Shown: positions 42,203 through 50,505 of the stretch, piece by piece
Numbering within the stretch: the stretch's first letter is position 1
Layout: every line of letters starts with the position of its first letter
Source of the DNA: an uncultured Rhizobium sp.
GTDB lineage: Bacteria; Pseudomonadota; Alphaproteobacteria; Rhizobiales; Rhizobiaceae
Length of the DNA stretch: 50,505 nucleotides
Direction of reading: 5' to 3'
Assembly: GCA_945952045.1 (NCBI GenBank)
Contig: CAMFHE010000036.1
Coordinates: 1-50,505 of the forward strand
The notes under the pieces: generated by a model
Databases searched by the model: none
The model's input: only the letters and a program-made list of their open reading frames with translations
Told to the model about the DNA's origin: nothing
Program-made: the position numbers and the translations under genes

Positions 42203-44859
42203 CATTGCAGGTCGAGCAGACGTTCGAGATAGCGGCGCTCGTAATCGGCGCCGGGATTGTTGCCGAGGCGGCGGCGGATTTCGTCGAGGATCTCGCGGGC
42301 GCGCTGGACGTCGATCTCGTCGGGCACCTTGACCTGGTCGCCAAAATCGGGGCCGTCGGCGCGACGCATGCGGCCCAAGGGGTCGCGGCCATTGCGCTCG
42401 TTGCCGGCGGAGCCTTCGGACTGGCCCTGACCCTGGCCTTGCCCCTGCTGCGCCTGCATCATCTGGTTCATCATGTCCTGGGCGCCCTTGCGCAGCGCTT
42501 CCAGCGCCTTGCCCTGGCCCTGGACGGCCTGATCGCCCTGACTCTTGCCGAGCGCCTCTCCGGCGCCCTTCATTTCACGCCCGGCCTCGCCAAAACCTTC
42601 GCCGGGCTGCATGCCGAGTTCCTTGAGGCCCTTCTGCAATTCCTGCAGCTTCTTTCCGAGGCCGTCCTGCTGGGCGCGCAACTGCTTCAACGCCTCGCGC
42701 AGTTGCTCCTCGGTCATCTGGTCGAGCTTTTGCTGCTGCTGGTTATTACCCTGCTGGCCTTGCTGCTGCTGTTGCTGCTGATCCTGCGGGCGGTCGAGGA
42801 ACTCCCCGTCCTCGCCGAAATCGCCGCGCTGCATGCGGTCGCGCAACGCCTGATCGAGCTTGAAGGTCTCTTCCATCAGCTTCTGCTGGTCGCGCAGGAT
42901 CTCGCCCAGCCGGTCGATCTGCTGGCGCATCGGGCTGTTGTCCTGCTGCTGCCCTTGCGGGCGGCGACCGGCCTGAAGGTTGTTCATCATCCGCTGCATT
43001 TCCGACAGGAGCTTTTGCGCGGCCTCGCGATTGCCGGAGCGGGCGAGGTTTTCCAGCTGGTCGAGCATCGCCTGCAGATCCTGCTGGCGCAGCACGTTCT
43101 TGGGCGATTGCGCCTGCTGCTGGCCGTTGGGGTTCTGCTGTTGGGCCAGCGCATTCATGTATTCCTGCATCGCCTGGCGCAGTTCGTCCATCAGCTTCTT
43201 GATTTCGGCATCCGAAGCGTTGCGGTCCAGGGCTTCGGAAAGCGCCTGCTGGGCGTCGCGCAGCTTGCGTTCGGCGAGCGACAGGTCGCCGTCCTCGATG
43301 CCGAGTGCAATCTGCCAGAGGTAATCGGCGGTGTCCTTCAGCGTCTCTTCGTTGAAAGCGAGCTTCATGCGCGCCAGCGCCGATTCGATCAGCAGGTAAT
43401 GGGTGAGGTTGGGAATGGTCTCGTCGGCGCGCAGGGTCAGCGCCTCGTTGAGCGCGATGGCGTCGGGCAGCTTGCGCACGTCGAGCGCGAAGGTCTGGCG
43501 CTCTTCGGCGACGGCTGCGGCCAGCGGCTCGAAGAAATTGCGCGCCGGCATGATCATCTCATGCGGCTGGCTGCGACCGGTCTGGCCGCTGGCATCCGTG
43601 GCGACAAGGGTGATGCGCACGCGTTTGCCCGAGAGCGGATGTTCGGTGAGGTTGCGGCTGGTCGTGCCCTTGACCTCGCGTGCATTGCGGCGCGGCAGGT
43701 CGAGCTTGTATTCCGGCAGCGGATAGAGCGGCACCGCGTCGGTCTCGGCGCCCTCCAGCGGCACGATTTCGGCATGGGCTTCCTGAACGCCGTAATCGTC
43801 CTTGGCGGTGAAGGCGATCTCCAGCGCGCCGTTGACGGAGCGGCGCGGGGTGCCGTTGAAAGCGATTTCCGGCCCCTTGTCGGGAATGACGTTCAGCGCC
43901 CATTCGCGACCGCCAACCGAAAGCACGCCGCTTTCGGCCAGTTTCATGGCGCGGTTGCTGACGCCTGCGGGTTTCGCCGTCTCGGATGCGGCTGCGGTGT
44001 CGGTCTTTGGAGCCTCGGCCGTCGTCGTGGCCTTGTCCTTCGCCGGGCTCTCCGCCTGCTCCAGCGGTACTTCGGTTTCCTGAAGGCTTTCGTCGGAGCG
44101 GAAGGTGACCTTTTCCTGGCCGTCGCCGCCGGTGACGCGGATGGTGACGTTGGAGAATTGCGGCACTTCGACGACGTCGAGGGCGGCGTTCTGGCCGGTG
44201 AGGTAAAGCGGTGCGCGGCCAGTATAGGCCGGGGGGGTGATCCACGCATCGACACGCAGGTCCGGCCTTGTATCGGCCACGACGCGTTCGGCGACGGAAT
44301 CGCTCAGCGTACCGCCATTGTTTGAGAGCGAATAGGCGAAGGCGGTGACGAGCAGCAGCGCCGGCAAAGTGCGCAGCGCCAGCCTGTCGTGGCGGGCGAT
44401 ATCAGGTTGCGGCAAGCCGGCGTCGAGGCTGGCGATCCGCTCGGCCATGCGTGTCTGATGTTCGCGCCAGAGCGCACGGGCAAAGGGTGATTCGACCGCC
44501 AGCTGATCGCCCTGCACCGAAACCGGCTGATGGGTCAGGCCGTTGCGCTCTTCCAGCAGCCGATCCGCCTCGACCGATTTCGGCCAGCGCAGCCGTGTCA
44601 ACGGCAAAAGCGACGCCAGGAATGCGAAGGTGAACAGGAATACCGCCGGCCAGCGCAACAGGTCGGGCGCCATGCGAAACAGGCCGAACCAGGCGAAGGA
44701 CACGAACAGGGCGGCAATCGACAGCGGCGCGAGCGTGCGAGGCAGGATCTGTTCGGCCAGCAACACCAGCCGCGCAAGCAGACGCTTGAACGCCACCCGG
44801 CGCGCCAGCGGCGAACCGGTTGCAAACGCGCCCGTCAGGTCATGGCGGGGTGGGGTCAT
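42202..44859 (-). CDS. TIGR02302 family large membrane protein
   Basis: An 885-residue protein found in Rhizobiales and relatives (TIGR02302, DUF4175). Two or three transmembrane helices lie near the N-terminus (about 28-75) and one near 165-180. The central part is a beta-rich region with RVDAWITPPAYTGRAPLYL. The C-terminal third is helical and very Gln-rich (about 560-830, with runs of up to seven Gln). No enzyme motif is visible; envelope-associated role inferred. ATG 44859 has AGGAGA ahead. Follows lysA on the minus strand after a 159-bp gap with a 13-bp hairpin. Confidence 0.85.
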   Translation of the reverse strand: MTPPRHDLTGAFATGSPLARRVAFKRLLARLVLLAEQILPRTLAPLSIAALFVSFAWFGLFRMAPDLLRWPAVFLFTFAFLASLLPLTRLRWPKSVEADRLLEERNGLTHQPVSVQGDQLAVESPFARALWREHQTRMAERIASLDAGLPQPDIARHDRLALRTLPALLLVTAFAYSLSNNGGTLSDSVAERVVADTRPDLRVDAWITPPAYTGRAPLYLTGQNAALDVVEVPQFSNVTIRVTGGDGQEKVTFRSDESLQETEVPLEQAESPAKDKATTTAEAPKTDTAAASETAKPAGVSNRAMKLAESGVLSVGGREWALNVIPDKGPEIAFNGTPRRSVNGALEIAFTAKDDYGVQEAHAEIVPLEGAETDAVPLYPLPEYKLDLPRRNAREVKGTTSRNLTEHPLSGKRVRITLVATDASGQTGRSQPHEMIMPARNFFEPLAAAVAEERQTFALDVRKLPDAIALNEALTLRADETIPNLTHYLLIESALARMKLAFNEETLKDTADYLWQIALGIEDGDLSLAERKLRDAQQALSEALDRNASDAEIKKLMDELRQAMQEYMNALAQQQNPNGQQQAQSPKNVLRQQDLQAMLDQLENLARSGNREAAQKLLSEMQRMMNNLQAGRRPQGQQQDNSPMRQQIDRLGEILRDQQKLMEETFKLDQALRDRMQRGDFGEDGEFLDRPQDQQQQQQQGQQGNNQQQQKLDQMTEEQLREALKQLRAQQDGLGKKLQELQKGLKELGMQPGEGFGEAGREMKGAGEALGKSQGDQAVQGQGKALEALRKGAQDMMNQMMQAQQGQGQGQGQSEGSAGNERNGRDPLGRMRRADGPDFGDQVKVPDEIDVQRAREILDEIRRRLGNNPGADYERRYLERLLDLQ

Positions 44860-44976
44860 GCGGCCTGTCTCCTGATTGCGAGCCTCCCGGTCCGGCTTGT
44901 CGTGCGACGCCGTTCGTGGCGCGCGACCATATCCCGTTCAGGATAGCAGCCTTTGTGGCGAAGACGAGGGCAAGCA

Positions 44977-45012
44977 GCCGTTCGCGGTCACTTTTTCGCG
45001 ACCGCGAACGGC
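44977..45012. repeat. Perfect 13-bp hairpin after lysA
   Basis: Arms GCCGTTCGCGGTC (44977-44989) and GACCGCGAACGGC (45000-45012) with a 10-nt loop containing TTTTT. It begins 6 bp after the lysA stop. On the minus strand no T-run follows, so it is more likely a 3'-end stabilising stem than a canonical terminator. Confidence 0.6.
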
Positions 45013-45018
45013 AATGGT

Positions 45019-46287
45019 TCAGCCAAGCCAGGCCGGAACGGAATCGAGACCGATCAATTCTTCGTAGGTCGAACGCGGTCGCACCACGTGGAAACGATCG
45101 CCGCTGACCAGAACTTCGGGCACCAGCAACCGGCTGTTATAGGTGCCGGCCTGCACCGCGCCATAGGCGCCAGCCGAACCGACGGCGATCAACTCGCCCG
45201 GCTTCGGCTGTGCCATCTCGCGGTCGAGCGCCAGATAATCGCCCGTCTCGCAGACAGGGCCGACGACATCGGCGCGGATGCGCGGCGCATTCGCCGCAGA
45301 AAGCACGACCGGGCGGATCTCGTGATAGGCCTCATAAAGCGTGGGGCGGATCAGGTCGTTCATCGCCGCATCGACGATGACAAAGGATTTCTCGCCGCCA
45401 TCCTTCACATAGATGACCTCGGTGACGAGAATGCCGGCATTGCCGACAATCAGGCGACCGGGCTCGGTGATCAGCTTGCAATTGAGGCCGCGCAGCTGGT
45501 TCTTGACCGTCTCGGCATAGGCGTCGGGCAGTGGCGGCGGGCTATTGTCGTCCTTGTAGGGAATGCCGAGACCGCCGCCGATATCGACGTGATCGATCGC
45601 ATGGCCATCGGCGCGCAGCGTCGAGACCAGATCCTTCAGCAGGCGGAAGGCATCGGCGAAGGGTTGCAGCTCGGTGATCTGGCTGCCGATATGCATATCG
45701 ATGCCGGTGACATGGATGCCGGGCAAAGTGGCGGCATGGGCATAGACGGCGCGGGCACGCTCCCAGGAAATGCCGAACTTGTTTTCCTTCTTGCCGGTCG
45801 AGATTTTCGCATGCGTGCGGGCATCGACATCCGGGTTGATGCGGAAGGAGACCGGCGCGCGCTTTCCTGCCTTGACGGCGCGCTGGTTGAGAATTTCCAA
45901 CTCGGGCTCGGATTCGACGTTGAAGCAGTAGATACCGGCTTCGAGCGCGGCATCCATCTCGCGCGGCGTCTTGCCGACGCCGGAGAACATGATGCGGCTG
46001 GCGGGAACACCGGCGGCCAGCGCCCGTCGCAGTTCGCCTTCGGACACGACGTCGACGCCCGCGCCGAGCCGGGCGAGCGTCTTCAGCACCGCCTGGTTCG
46101 AATTCGCCTTCATCGCGTAGCAGACGAGCGAATCGACATCGGAAAAGGCCGCGGCGAACACCTTGTAATGGCGCTCCAGCGTTGCGGTGGAATAGCAATA
46201 GAAGGGGGTGCCGACTTCCCTTGCGATCTCGGGGATCGGCACGCCTTCCGCGTAGAGAACGCCGTCGCGATATTCGAAGTGATTCAC
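45019..46287 (-). CDS. lysA: Diaminopimelate decarboxylase
   Basis: PLP enzyme (alanine-racemase fold) that decarboxylates meso-diaminopimelate to lysine, the last lysine step. The 422 residues include the PLP lysine in VCYAMKANSNQ (about 60), HIGSQI, the GGGLGIPY phosphate loop, EPGRLIVGNAG and CETGDYL near the C-terminus (substrate Cys). It lies 13 bp after the lptM lipoprotein gene, itself downstream of argH, a gene order common in alphaproteobacteria. Confidence 0.96.
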   Translation of the reverse strand: MNHFEYRDGVLYAEGVPIPEIAREVGTPFYCYSTATLERHYKVFAAAFSDVDSLVCYAMKANSNQAVLKTLARLGAGVDVVSEGELRRALAAGVPASRIMFSGVGKTPREMDAALEAGIYCFNVESEPELEILNQRAVKAGKRAPVSFRINPDVDARTHAKISTGKKENKFGISWERARAVYAHAATLPGIHVTGIDMHIGSQITELQPFADAFRLLKDLVSTLRADGHAIDHVDIGGGLGIPYKDDNSPPPLPDAYAETVKNQLRGLNCKLITEPGRLIVGNAGILVTEVIYVKDGGEKSFVIVDAAMNDLIRPTLYEAYHEIRPVVLSAANAPRIRADVVGPVCETGDYLALDREMAQPKPGELIAVGSAGAYGAVQAGTYNSRLLVPEVLVSGDRFHVVRPRSTYEELIGLDSVPAWLG

Positions 46288-46300
46288 GGGAGGAAAACCT

Positions 46301-46486
46301 TCAGAGCAGGGGGTCTAGGATGAAGCGCTTGTCTTCGACCTTGGGGGCGGCGGTGTTGCTGCGTTTGTTCTGCATCTCCACCGGGGTGCTCGGCGGATCG
46401 AGATCGCCGCGGCGTCCGCATCCGGCGGCAGCCAGGGCGACGACACTGAGCGCCATCGTCACGCTGATGAGAGATCGCAAGGTCAT
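46301..46486 (-). CDS. lptM: Small lipoprotein, LptM (YifL-like)
   Basis: A 61-residue lipoprotein. The signal peptide ends in the lipobox LAAAGC with lipidated Cys23, followed by GRRGDLDPP, the short conserved motif of LptM. In E. coli LptM assists maturation of the LPS export protein LptD. The position between argH and lysA is the classic one. ATG 46486 has AGAGGA about 10 nt upstream. Confidence 0.88.
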   Translation of the reverse strand: MTLRSLISVTMALSVVALAAAGCGRRGDLDPPSTPVEMQNKRSNTAAPKVEDKRFILDPLL

Positions 46487-46570
46487 CGGCAGGAATTCCT
46501 CTTTAACAATGGAAGAGCCGGCCCTTCTTAGCGAAGTTTGGCCGGCTTGTTGAGTGTCAAATATGGGCGA

Positions 46571-47974
46571 TCACAGAGCCGTGCGCCACCAGGCGATCTG
46601 TTCGCGCACCTGGGAAGGTGCCGTGCCGCCAAAGCTCTTGCGGCTGGCGACCGAGGCTTCCACGGTCAGCACGTCGAAGATGCCGGCCTTGACGTCGGGA
46701 TGGATCGACTGCAGCTCTTCCAGCGAAAGGTCCGCCAGTTCGCAGCCCTTGCTTTCGGCCAGCGCCACGGCGCGGCCGGTGACATGGTGGGCGTCGCGGA
46801 AGGGCAGGCCCGCCTCGCGCACCAGCCAGTCGGCGAGGTCGGTCGCGGTAGAATAGCCGGAACCAGCGGCCGCCTTCATGCGGTCGGTGCGGATGGTCAT
46901 GTCGCGCATCATGCCGGTCATGGCGGCAATCGCCAGTTCCAGGCTTTCGGCGGCGTCGAACACCTGTTCCTTGTCTTCCTGCATGTCCTTGGAATAAGCG
47001 AGCGGCAGGCCCTTCATGACAGTCAGCAGCGCGATCAGCGAGCCGTTGATACGGCCGGTCTTGGCGCGCACCAGCTCGGCGGCATCCGGGTTCTTCTTCT
47101 GCGGCATGATCGAGGAGCCGGTCGAAAACGCATCCGACAGGCGGATGAAGCCGAATTGCGGCGTCGACCAGATGACGATTTCTTCGGCGAGACGCGACAG
47201 ATGCGTCGCCGCAATCGAGGCGACGGCCAGAAATTCCAGCGCGAAGTCGCGATCCGAAACCGTATCGATGGAATTGCGGGTCGGCTCGCGGAAGCCGAGC
47301 GCGCGCGCCGTCATGTGGCGGTCGATGGGGAAGCCGGTGCCGGCAAGGGCGGCCGCCCCCAGCGGGTTCTGGTCGAGATGCTCGATGGCGTGGCGCACGC
47401 GCTGGCGGTCGCGGCCGAACATTTCGACATAGGCCATGCAGTGATGGCCGAAGGTCACCGGCTGGGCGGTCTGCAGATGGGTGAAGCCGGGCATGACGGT
47501 TTCGGCATGCTCTTCGGCGCGGTCGAGGAAGGCCTCGATCAGGCCGGTCAGCGCGCGGTCGGTCCTTTGCAACTCTTCCTTGACCCAGAGGCGGAAATCG
47601 ACGGCCACCTGGTCGTTGCGCGAGCGGGCGGTATGCAGCCGGCCGGCGGCGGTGCCGATCAGGGTGGCGAGCCGGGCCTCGACATTCATGTGGATGTCCT
47701 CGAGGCGGCGGGAGAATTCGAAATTGCCGCTTTCGATCTCGGTCCGGATGGCCTCCAGCCCTTCAACTATTTTTGTCTTGTCTTCTTCGGCGATAATGCC
47801 TTGATGCGCCAGCATTGTCGCATGGGCGATGGAGCCACGGATATCCTGGGCAAACAGCTTCTTGTCGAAACCGATCGAGGCATTTATCTCCTCCATGATC
47901 GCGTCCGGCCCAGAAGCGAAACGCCCGCCCCACATCTGGTTGGAGGATTTGGTGTCCTGAGTGCCGTCAGCCAT
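46571..47974 (-). CDS. argH: Argininosuccinate lyase
   Basis: Last step of arginine synthesis: argininosuccinate to arginine and fumarate. The 467 residues have the fumarase/aspartase-superfamily signature [11 protein letters not shown] (about 285-295), [15 protein letters not shown] near 110, and LHTARSRND. The ATG at 47974 gives the family N-terminus; the frame is open further upstream, antisense to tlpA, which is not coding. Only 24 bp separate it from the divergent tlpA start. Confidence 0.96.
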   Translation of the reverse strand: MADGTQDTKSSNQMWGGRFASGPDAIMEEINASIGFDKKLFAQDIRGSIAHATMLAHQGIIAEEDKTKIVEGLEAIRTEIESGNFEFSRRLEDIHMNVEARLATLIGTAAGRLHTARSRNDQVAVDFRLWVKEELQRTDRALTGLIEAFLDRAEEHAETVMPGFTHLQTAQPVTFGHHCMAYVEMFGRDRQRVRHAIEHLDQNPLGAAALAGTGFPIDRHMTARALGFREPTRNSIDTVSDRDFALEFLAVASIAATHLSRLAEEIVIWSTPQFGFIRLSDAFSTGSSIMPQKKNPDAAELVRAKTGRINGSLIALLTVMKGLPLAYSKDMQEDKEQVFDAAESLELAIAAMTGMMRDMTIRTDRMKAAAGSGYSTATDLADWLVREAGLPFRDAHHVTGRAVALAESKGCELADLSLEELQSIHPDVKAGIFDVLTVEASVASRKSFGGTAPSQVREQIAWWRTAL

Positions 47975-47998
47975 GCGATGCCCATCCTGGAGAATGAA

Positions 47999-48676
47999 AT
48001 GACAGCCCAAAACCCGTTCCGGTTTCCCTCTGCCAAACTGATCGCGATCGCCGCCGTGGCCGGCATCGTCGCGGGTGCGGGTGCGGTATACGTGAAGCGC
48101 ATGGGGTCTGGCAATGGCGAGGCGCAAACGGCTGCCAGCGGCCAGTGCGATGCCGCCAGGACCGTGGCCGCCGCGCTCTCCTCCGCCGCCAAGGGACAGG
48201 TAGCGGCGATGGCGCCGGTTTCCGAGCCGCGCAAACTCGAACAGCTCGCGTTCAAGGATGGCGACGGCAAGGATATCAGGCTTGCCGATTTCGCCGGCAA
48301 GACGGTGCTGCTCAATCTCTGGGCGACGTGGTGCGTGCCCTGCCGCGAGGAAATGCCGGCGCTGAACGCCTTGCAGAAGGCCAAGGGCGGCAAGGATTTC
48401 GAGGTGGTGGCGGTCAATATCGATACCGGCGACAACGAAAAGCCGAAAGCCTTCCTCAGCGAGACCGGCGTCGATGCGCTGAAACTCTATCATGATCCCA
48501 GCATGGGCGTTTTCAACGACCTGAAGAAGGAAGGCCTGGCCTTCGGGCTGCCGGTGACACTGCTGCTGGACGCCAAGGGTTGTCTCGTCGGCGCCATGAA
48601 CGGCCCTGCCGCCTGGGACAGCGAGGATGCCAAGACGCTGGTGCAGGCCGTGCAGGGCAAGAACGATCCGGTTTAG
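47999..48676 (+). CDS. tlpA: TlpA-type membrane-anchored thiol:disulfide oxidoreductase
   Basis: Periplasmic thioredoxin anchored by an N-terminal helix (about 11-32); 225 residues. The active site is WCVPC (Cys112, Cys115), typical of TlpA, which in rhizobia acts in cytochrome oxidase (CuA) assembly. A cis-Pro is visible in [10 protein letters not shown], and an extra Cys50 and a Cys in [10 protein letters not shown] fit TlpA's structural disulfide. ATG 47999 has GGAG ahead; an earlier ATG (47978) has no ribosome site. Divergent to argH. Confidence 0.92.
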   Translation: MTAQNPFRFPSAKLIAIAAVAGIVAGAGAVYVKRMGSGNGEAQTAASGQCDAARTVAAALSSAAKGQVAAMAPVSEPRKLEQLAFKDGDGKDIRLADFAGKTVLLNLWATWCVPCREEMPALNALQKAKGGKDFEVVAVNIDTGDNEKPKAFLSETGVDALKLYHDPSMGVFNDLKKEGLAFGLPVTLLLDAKGCLVGAMNGPAAWDSEDAKTLVQAVQGKNDPV

Positions 48677-48745
48677 AGTTTGTCAGGGAAAAGGAGCAAC
48701 CGGTTTTCCAGAAAAGACAAACGAAAACAAAGAGCTTAGAACCTG
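48677..48745. repeat. Dispersed palindromic repeat, copy 4 (diverged)
   Basis: Ends TTTGTC and GACAAA replace the GCATTTCC/GGAAATGC ends of copies 1-2, but the inner blocks GGAAAAGGA and CGGTTTTCC, and the flank GAAAACAAAGAG (the reverse complement of the one beside copy 1) are kept. Orientation is that of copy 2. It begins immediately after the tlpA stop and fills the gap to the GST gene. Confidence 0.6.
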
Positions 48746-48767
48746 ACAGGGTCTCATGGAGAAGACG

Positions 48768-49391
48768 ATGGTTTTGAAAATCTGGGGTCGCACCAATTCG
48801 ACCAATGTCAAGAAGGCGCTGTGGTGCGCCGAGGAGCTCGGCCTCGCCTATGAGCGGATCGAGGCCGGCGGCGTCTTCGGCGTGGTCAACGAGCCGGAAT
48901 TCCGCGCCCTCAATCCGAACGGCCTCGTGCCCGTGCTCGAAGACGGCGATCTGGTTCTTTGGGAATCCAACGTCATCGTCCGCTATCTCGCGGCGAAATA
49001 CGGTGCGGGGACGCTGCGTCTCGACGATCCCGCAGCGCAGGCCTCTGCGGAAAAATGGATGGACTGGACGCTGGGCGGGGTGGTCAAGCCCTTTGCCGAT
49101 GTCTTCTGGGGCCTGGTGCGCACGCCGCCGGGCGAGCGTGATCCGGCAAAGATCGAGGCGGGCATTGTCGCCTGCAACAAGGTGCTGGCGATTGCCGATG
49201 CCGCGCTGGCCCGCCAACCCTGGCTGTCCGGTGAAAATTTCGGTATCGGCGATATCCCGCTGGGCGTTGTCGCCTATGGCTGGTTCGGGCTTGATATCGA
49301 GCGGGCCGACCTGCCCGCCCTGAAGGCGTGGTACGAGCGCCTGACCGAGCGCCCGGCCTATCGCAAGGCGGTGATGATCCCGCTCACCTGA
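48768..49391 (+). CDS. Glutathione S-transferase family protein
   Basis: A 207-residue GST: thioredoxin-like N-terminal domain (LKIWGRTNSTNVKKALWCAEELGL; ALNPNGLVPVLEDGDLVLWESNVIVRYLAAKYG, including the cis-Pro and the glutathione-binding ES) and an all-helical C-terminal domain (about 85-207). The catalytic residue position near the start has Ser/Thr-Asn, as in beta/theta-like bacterial GSTs. ATG 48768 has GGAG 5-6 nt ahead. Convergent with the 3-hydroxybutyryl-CoA dehydrogenase gene at 11 bp. Confidence 0.92.
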   Translation: MVLKIWGRTNSTNVKKALWCAEELGLAYERIEAGGVFGVVNEPEFRALNPNGLVPVLEDGDLVLWESNVIVRYLAAKYGAGTLRLDDPAAQASAEKWMDWTLGGVVKPFADVFWGLVRTPPGERDPAKIEAGIVACNKVLAIADAALARQPWLSGENFGIGDIPLGVVAYGWFGLDIERADLPALKAWYERLTERPAYRKAVMIPLT

Positions 49392-49402
49392 GCGGGATAG
49401 TC

Positions 49403-50275
49403 TTAGCGCGTCGGAACCGGCTTTTCGCCGCGGTAGTCGTAGAAGCCTCGGCCGGATTTGCGGCCGAGCCAGCCGGCCTCGACATATTTGACCAGCAGCG
49501 GACAGGGGCGATACTTGCTGTCGGCAAGGCCGTCATGCAGCACCTGCATGATCGACAGGCAGGTGTCGAGGCCGATAAAATCGGCAAGCTGCAACGGGCC
49601 CATCGGATGGTTGGCGCCGAGCCGCATGGCGGTGTCGATCGCCTCGACCGTGCCGACGCCTTCATAAAGCGTATAGATCGCCTCGTTGATCATCGGCAGC
49701 AGGATGCGGTTGACGATGAAGGCCGGAAAATCTTCGGCGACGGTGATCGTCTTGTCGAGCGTATCGACATAGGCCTTGGCGGCGGTGAAGGTCGGCTCGT
49801 CGGTGGCGATTCCGCGCACCAGTTCCACGAGCTTCATCACCGGCACCGGATTCATGAAGTGGATGCCCATGAAACGCTCAGGGCGGTCGGTGGCGGCGGC
49901 AAGCCGCGTGATCGACAGAGACGAGGTGTTGGTGGCAAGAATCGCCTCCGGCTTCAGAACCGGGCAGATCTGCGCATAGATCTTGCGCTTGACCGATTCG
50001 TCTTCGGTCGCGGCCTCGATCACCAGATCCATGGGCGCGAGGTCGTTGGTGTCAGTCGAGCCGGAAATCAGCGCCAGCGCGGCGTTGCGCTGCTCTTCGG
50101 TCATCTTTTCGTGGCTGACCTGGCGGGCAAGGTTGCCGTTGATGGTGGCGAGACCGGCATCGATGCGGTCCTGGGAGACGTCGTAGATATGAACCTTGTA
50201 TCCGGCGGACGCCGAGACATGTGCGATGCCGCAACCCATCTGTCCCGCGCCGATTATCCCGATATTCTTGATCAT
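49403..50275 (-). CDS. 3-hydroxybutyryl-CoA dehydrogenase
   Basis: NAD(P)-dependent oxidoreductase interconverting 3-hydroxybutyryl-CoA and acetoacetyl-CoA (butyrate, fatty-acid and PHB metabolism). The 290 residues start with the Rossmann motif GAGQMGCGIA, then NTSSLSIT, the catalytic His in MGIHFMNPVPVMKLVE (about 135-150) and a C-terminal helical domain. ATG 50275 is chosen by family length. It lies downstream of etfA on the same strand, an arrangement common in Rhizobiales, with a terminator-like stem between them. Confidence 0.94.
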   Translation of the reverse strand: MIKNIGIIGAGQMGCGIAHVSASAGYKVHIYDVSQDRIDAGLATINGNLARQVSHEKMTEEQRNAALALISGSTDTNDLAPMDLVIEAATEDESVKRKIYAQICPVLKPEAILATNTSSLSITRLAAATDRPERFMGIHFMNPVPVMKLVELVRGIATDEPTFTAAKAYVDTLDKTITVAEDFPAFIVNRILLPMINEAIYTLYEGVGTVEAIDTAMRLGANHPMGPLQLADFIGLDTCLSIMQVLHDGLADSKYRPCPLLVKYVEAGWLGRKSGRGFYDYRGEKPVPTR

Positions 50276-50320
50276 TAGCCTATCTACCCCTTTGGCGATG
50301 CCCACGCCGTCCTCGCACAT

Positions 50321-50352
50321 GAAAATGCCGGATCGAACCCCCGACCCGGCAT
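50321..50352 (-). terminator. Terminator after etfA
   Basis: Minus strand: ATGCCGG (plus 50352-50346) pairs with CCGGCAT (50331-50325), with inner pairing, followed by TTTTC. It sits about 70 bp after the etfA stop and about 50 bp before the 3-hydroxybutyryl-CoA dehydrogenase start. Confidence 0.6.
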
Positions 50353-50423
50353 GATTGATAGTCCGCTGACGCGATTTTTTCCAGTTTTTATTCGCGACTG
50401 CAAAAAACGCGGCAGAACTTGGC

Positions 50424-50505
50424 TTACAAAGTCTTCTGCAATTCCGGCAAGGCTTCGAAGAGGTCTGCGACGAGGCCGTAGTCGGCGACCTGGAAGATCG
50501 GGGCT
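50424..50505 (-). CDS. etfA: Electron transfer flavoprotein alpha subunit, C-terminal end only
   Basis: Only the last 26 residues are in the window; the stop is TAA at 50424-50426. The end reads APIFQVADYGLVADLFEALP followed by ELQKTL, which is the C-terminus typical of EtfA, where the FAD-binding domain closes. The rest of the gene continues off the right edge. ETF passes electrons from acyl-CoA dehydrogenases to the quinone pool; the neighbouring hydroxybutyryl-CoA dehydrogenase fits this. Confidence 0.9.
   Translation of the reverse strand, partial: APIFQVADYGLVADLFEALPELQKTL

Noticed and set aside
42720..42790. CTG/CAG-rich microsatellite-like tract
   Set aside because: It is the in-frame Gln-rich coding region of TIGR02302, not an independent repeat.
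42205..44325. 700-codon frame opposite TIGR02302, rich in Leu
   Set aside because: Leu runs are the antisense of the Gln-rich codons (CAG to CTG); not a membrane protein gene.
50325..50352. tRNA-like T-arm (GGGGGTTCGATCC on the minus strand) near the right edge
   Set aside because: No acceptor, D or anticodon arms around it; the segment folds as a terminator stem followed by Ts.
1..50505. CRISPR arrays, prophage, insertion sequences, integrative elements, rRNA or tRNA genes
   Set aside because: None seen: no regularly spaced repeats, transposase or integrase motifs, or RNA-gene signatures; composition is uniform along the window.

Overview
The window is a contiguous stretch of GC-rich alphaproteobacterial chromosome, most likely Rhizobiaceae (Rhizobium / Agrobacterium / Shinella / Ensifer type). 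The evidence is the aerobic cobaltochelatase pair cobST, the argH-lptM-lysA-TIGR02302 block, a cyclohexadienyl dehydrogenase behind hisC, a CpdR-type receiver, Fds-type formate dehydrogenase, and short dispersed palindromes of the rhizobial type. Coding density is high and almost every gene is a recognisable core or near-core function. I see no prophage, insertion sequence, CRISPR array, rRNA or tRNA.

Layout. 1-4.8 kb: NAD-dependent formate dehydrogenase genes fdsG-fdsB-fdsA (fdsA cut by the window edge), with a LysR regulator and an SDR oxidoreductase upstream. 4.9-7.3 kb: DeoR/GlpR regulator and glycerol-3-phosphate dehydrogenase glpD. 7.5-12.7 kb: bolA, a J-domain protein, cobS, cobT and a secreted phytase-like esterase. 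12.7-16.8 kb: dxr, a META+MliC periplasmic protein, an unlisted 58-aa protein, and a permease plus binding protein of a polar amino-acid ABC importer without its ATPase. 17-21.4 kb (minus strand): ffh, chorismate mutase, rpsP, rimM, trmD, rplS. 21.7-28.6 kb (plus strand): metallo-hydrolase, dapF, mtaB, ftsY, yciB, a family-25 glycosyltransferase and a polysaccharide deacetylase. 28.7-32.8 kb: queuosine-precursor transporter, rpmB, DUF3108 protein, DUF985 cupin, gloB, methyltransferase. 33-38.3 kb: hisC and tyrC, a DUF2125 protein, ChaC-like cyclotransferase, plsC, YdcF-like protein. 38.4-44.9 kb: ftsX/ftsE, a membrane protein, hpt, CpdR-like receiver, large TIGR02302 protein. 45-50.5 kb: lysA, lptM, argH, tlpA, GST, 3-hydroxybutyryl-CoA dehydrogenase, and the last codons of etfA.

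Functional themes: formate and glycerol oxidation feeding NADH and quinone pools; translation and membrane targeting (both SRP GTPases, three ribosomal proteins, tRNA modification by TrmD and MtaB); amino-acid biosynthesis (dapF, lysA, argH, hisC, tyrC, chorismate mutase); envelope and cell division (ftsEX, plsC, dxr, yciB).

The genes themselves are ordinary. The least explained signals are in RNA and regulatory DNA: a preQ1-I-like pseudoknot covering the start codon of the queuosine-precursor transporter; a perfect 13-bp hairpin that buries the Shine-Dalgarno of the ABC binding protein; a promoter-terminator pair with no gene between them ahead of ffh; helically phased TTCG repeats inside the glpD promoter; a perfect LysR T-N11-A box before fdsG; and four copies of a palindromic repeat, each lying just after a stop codon. 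All of these are read by eye from the sequence and are untested.
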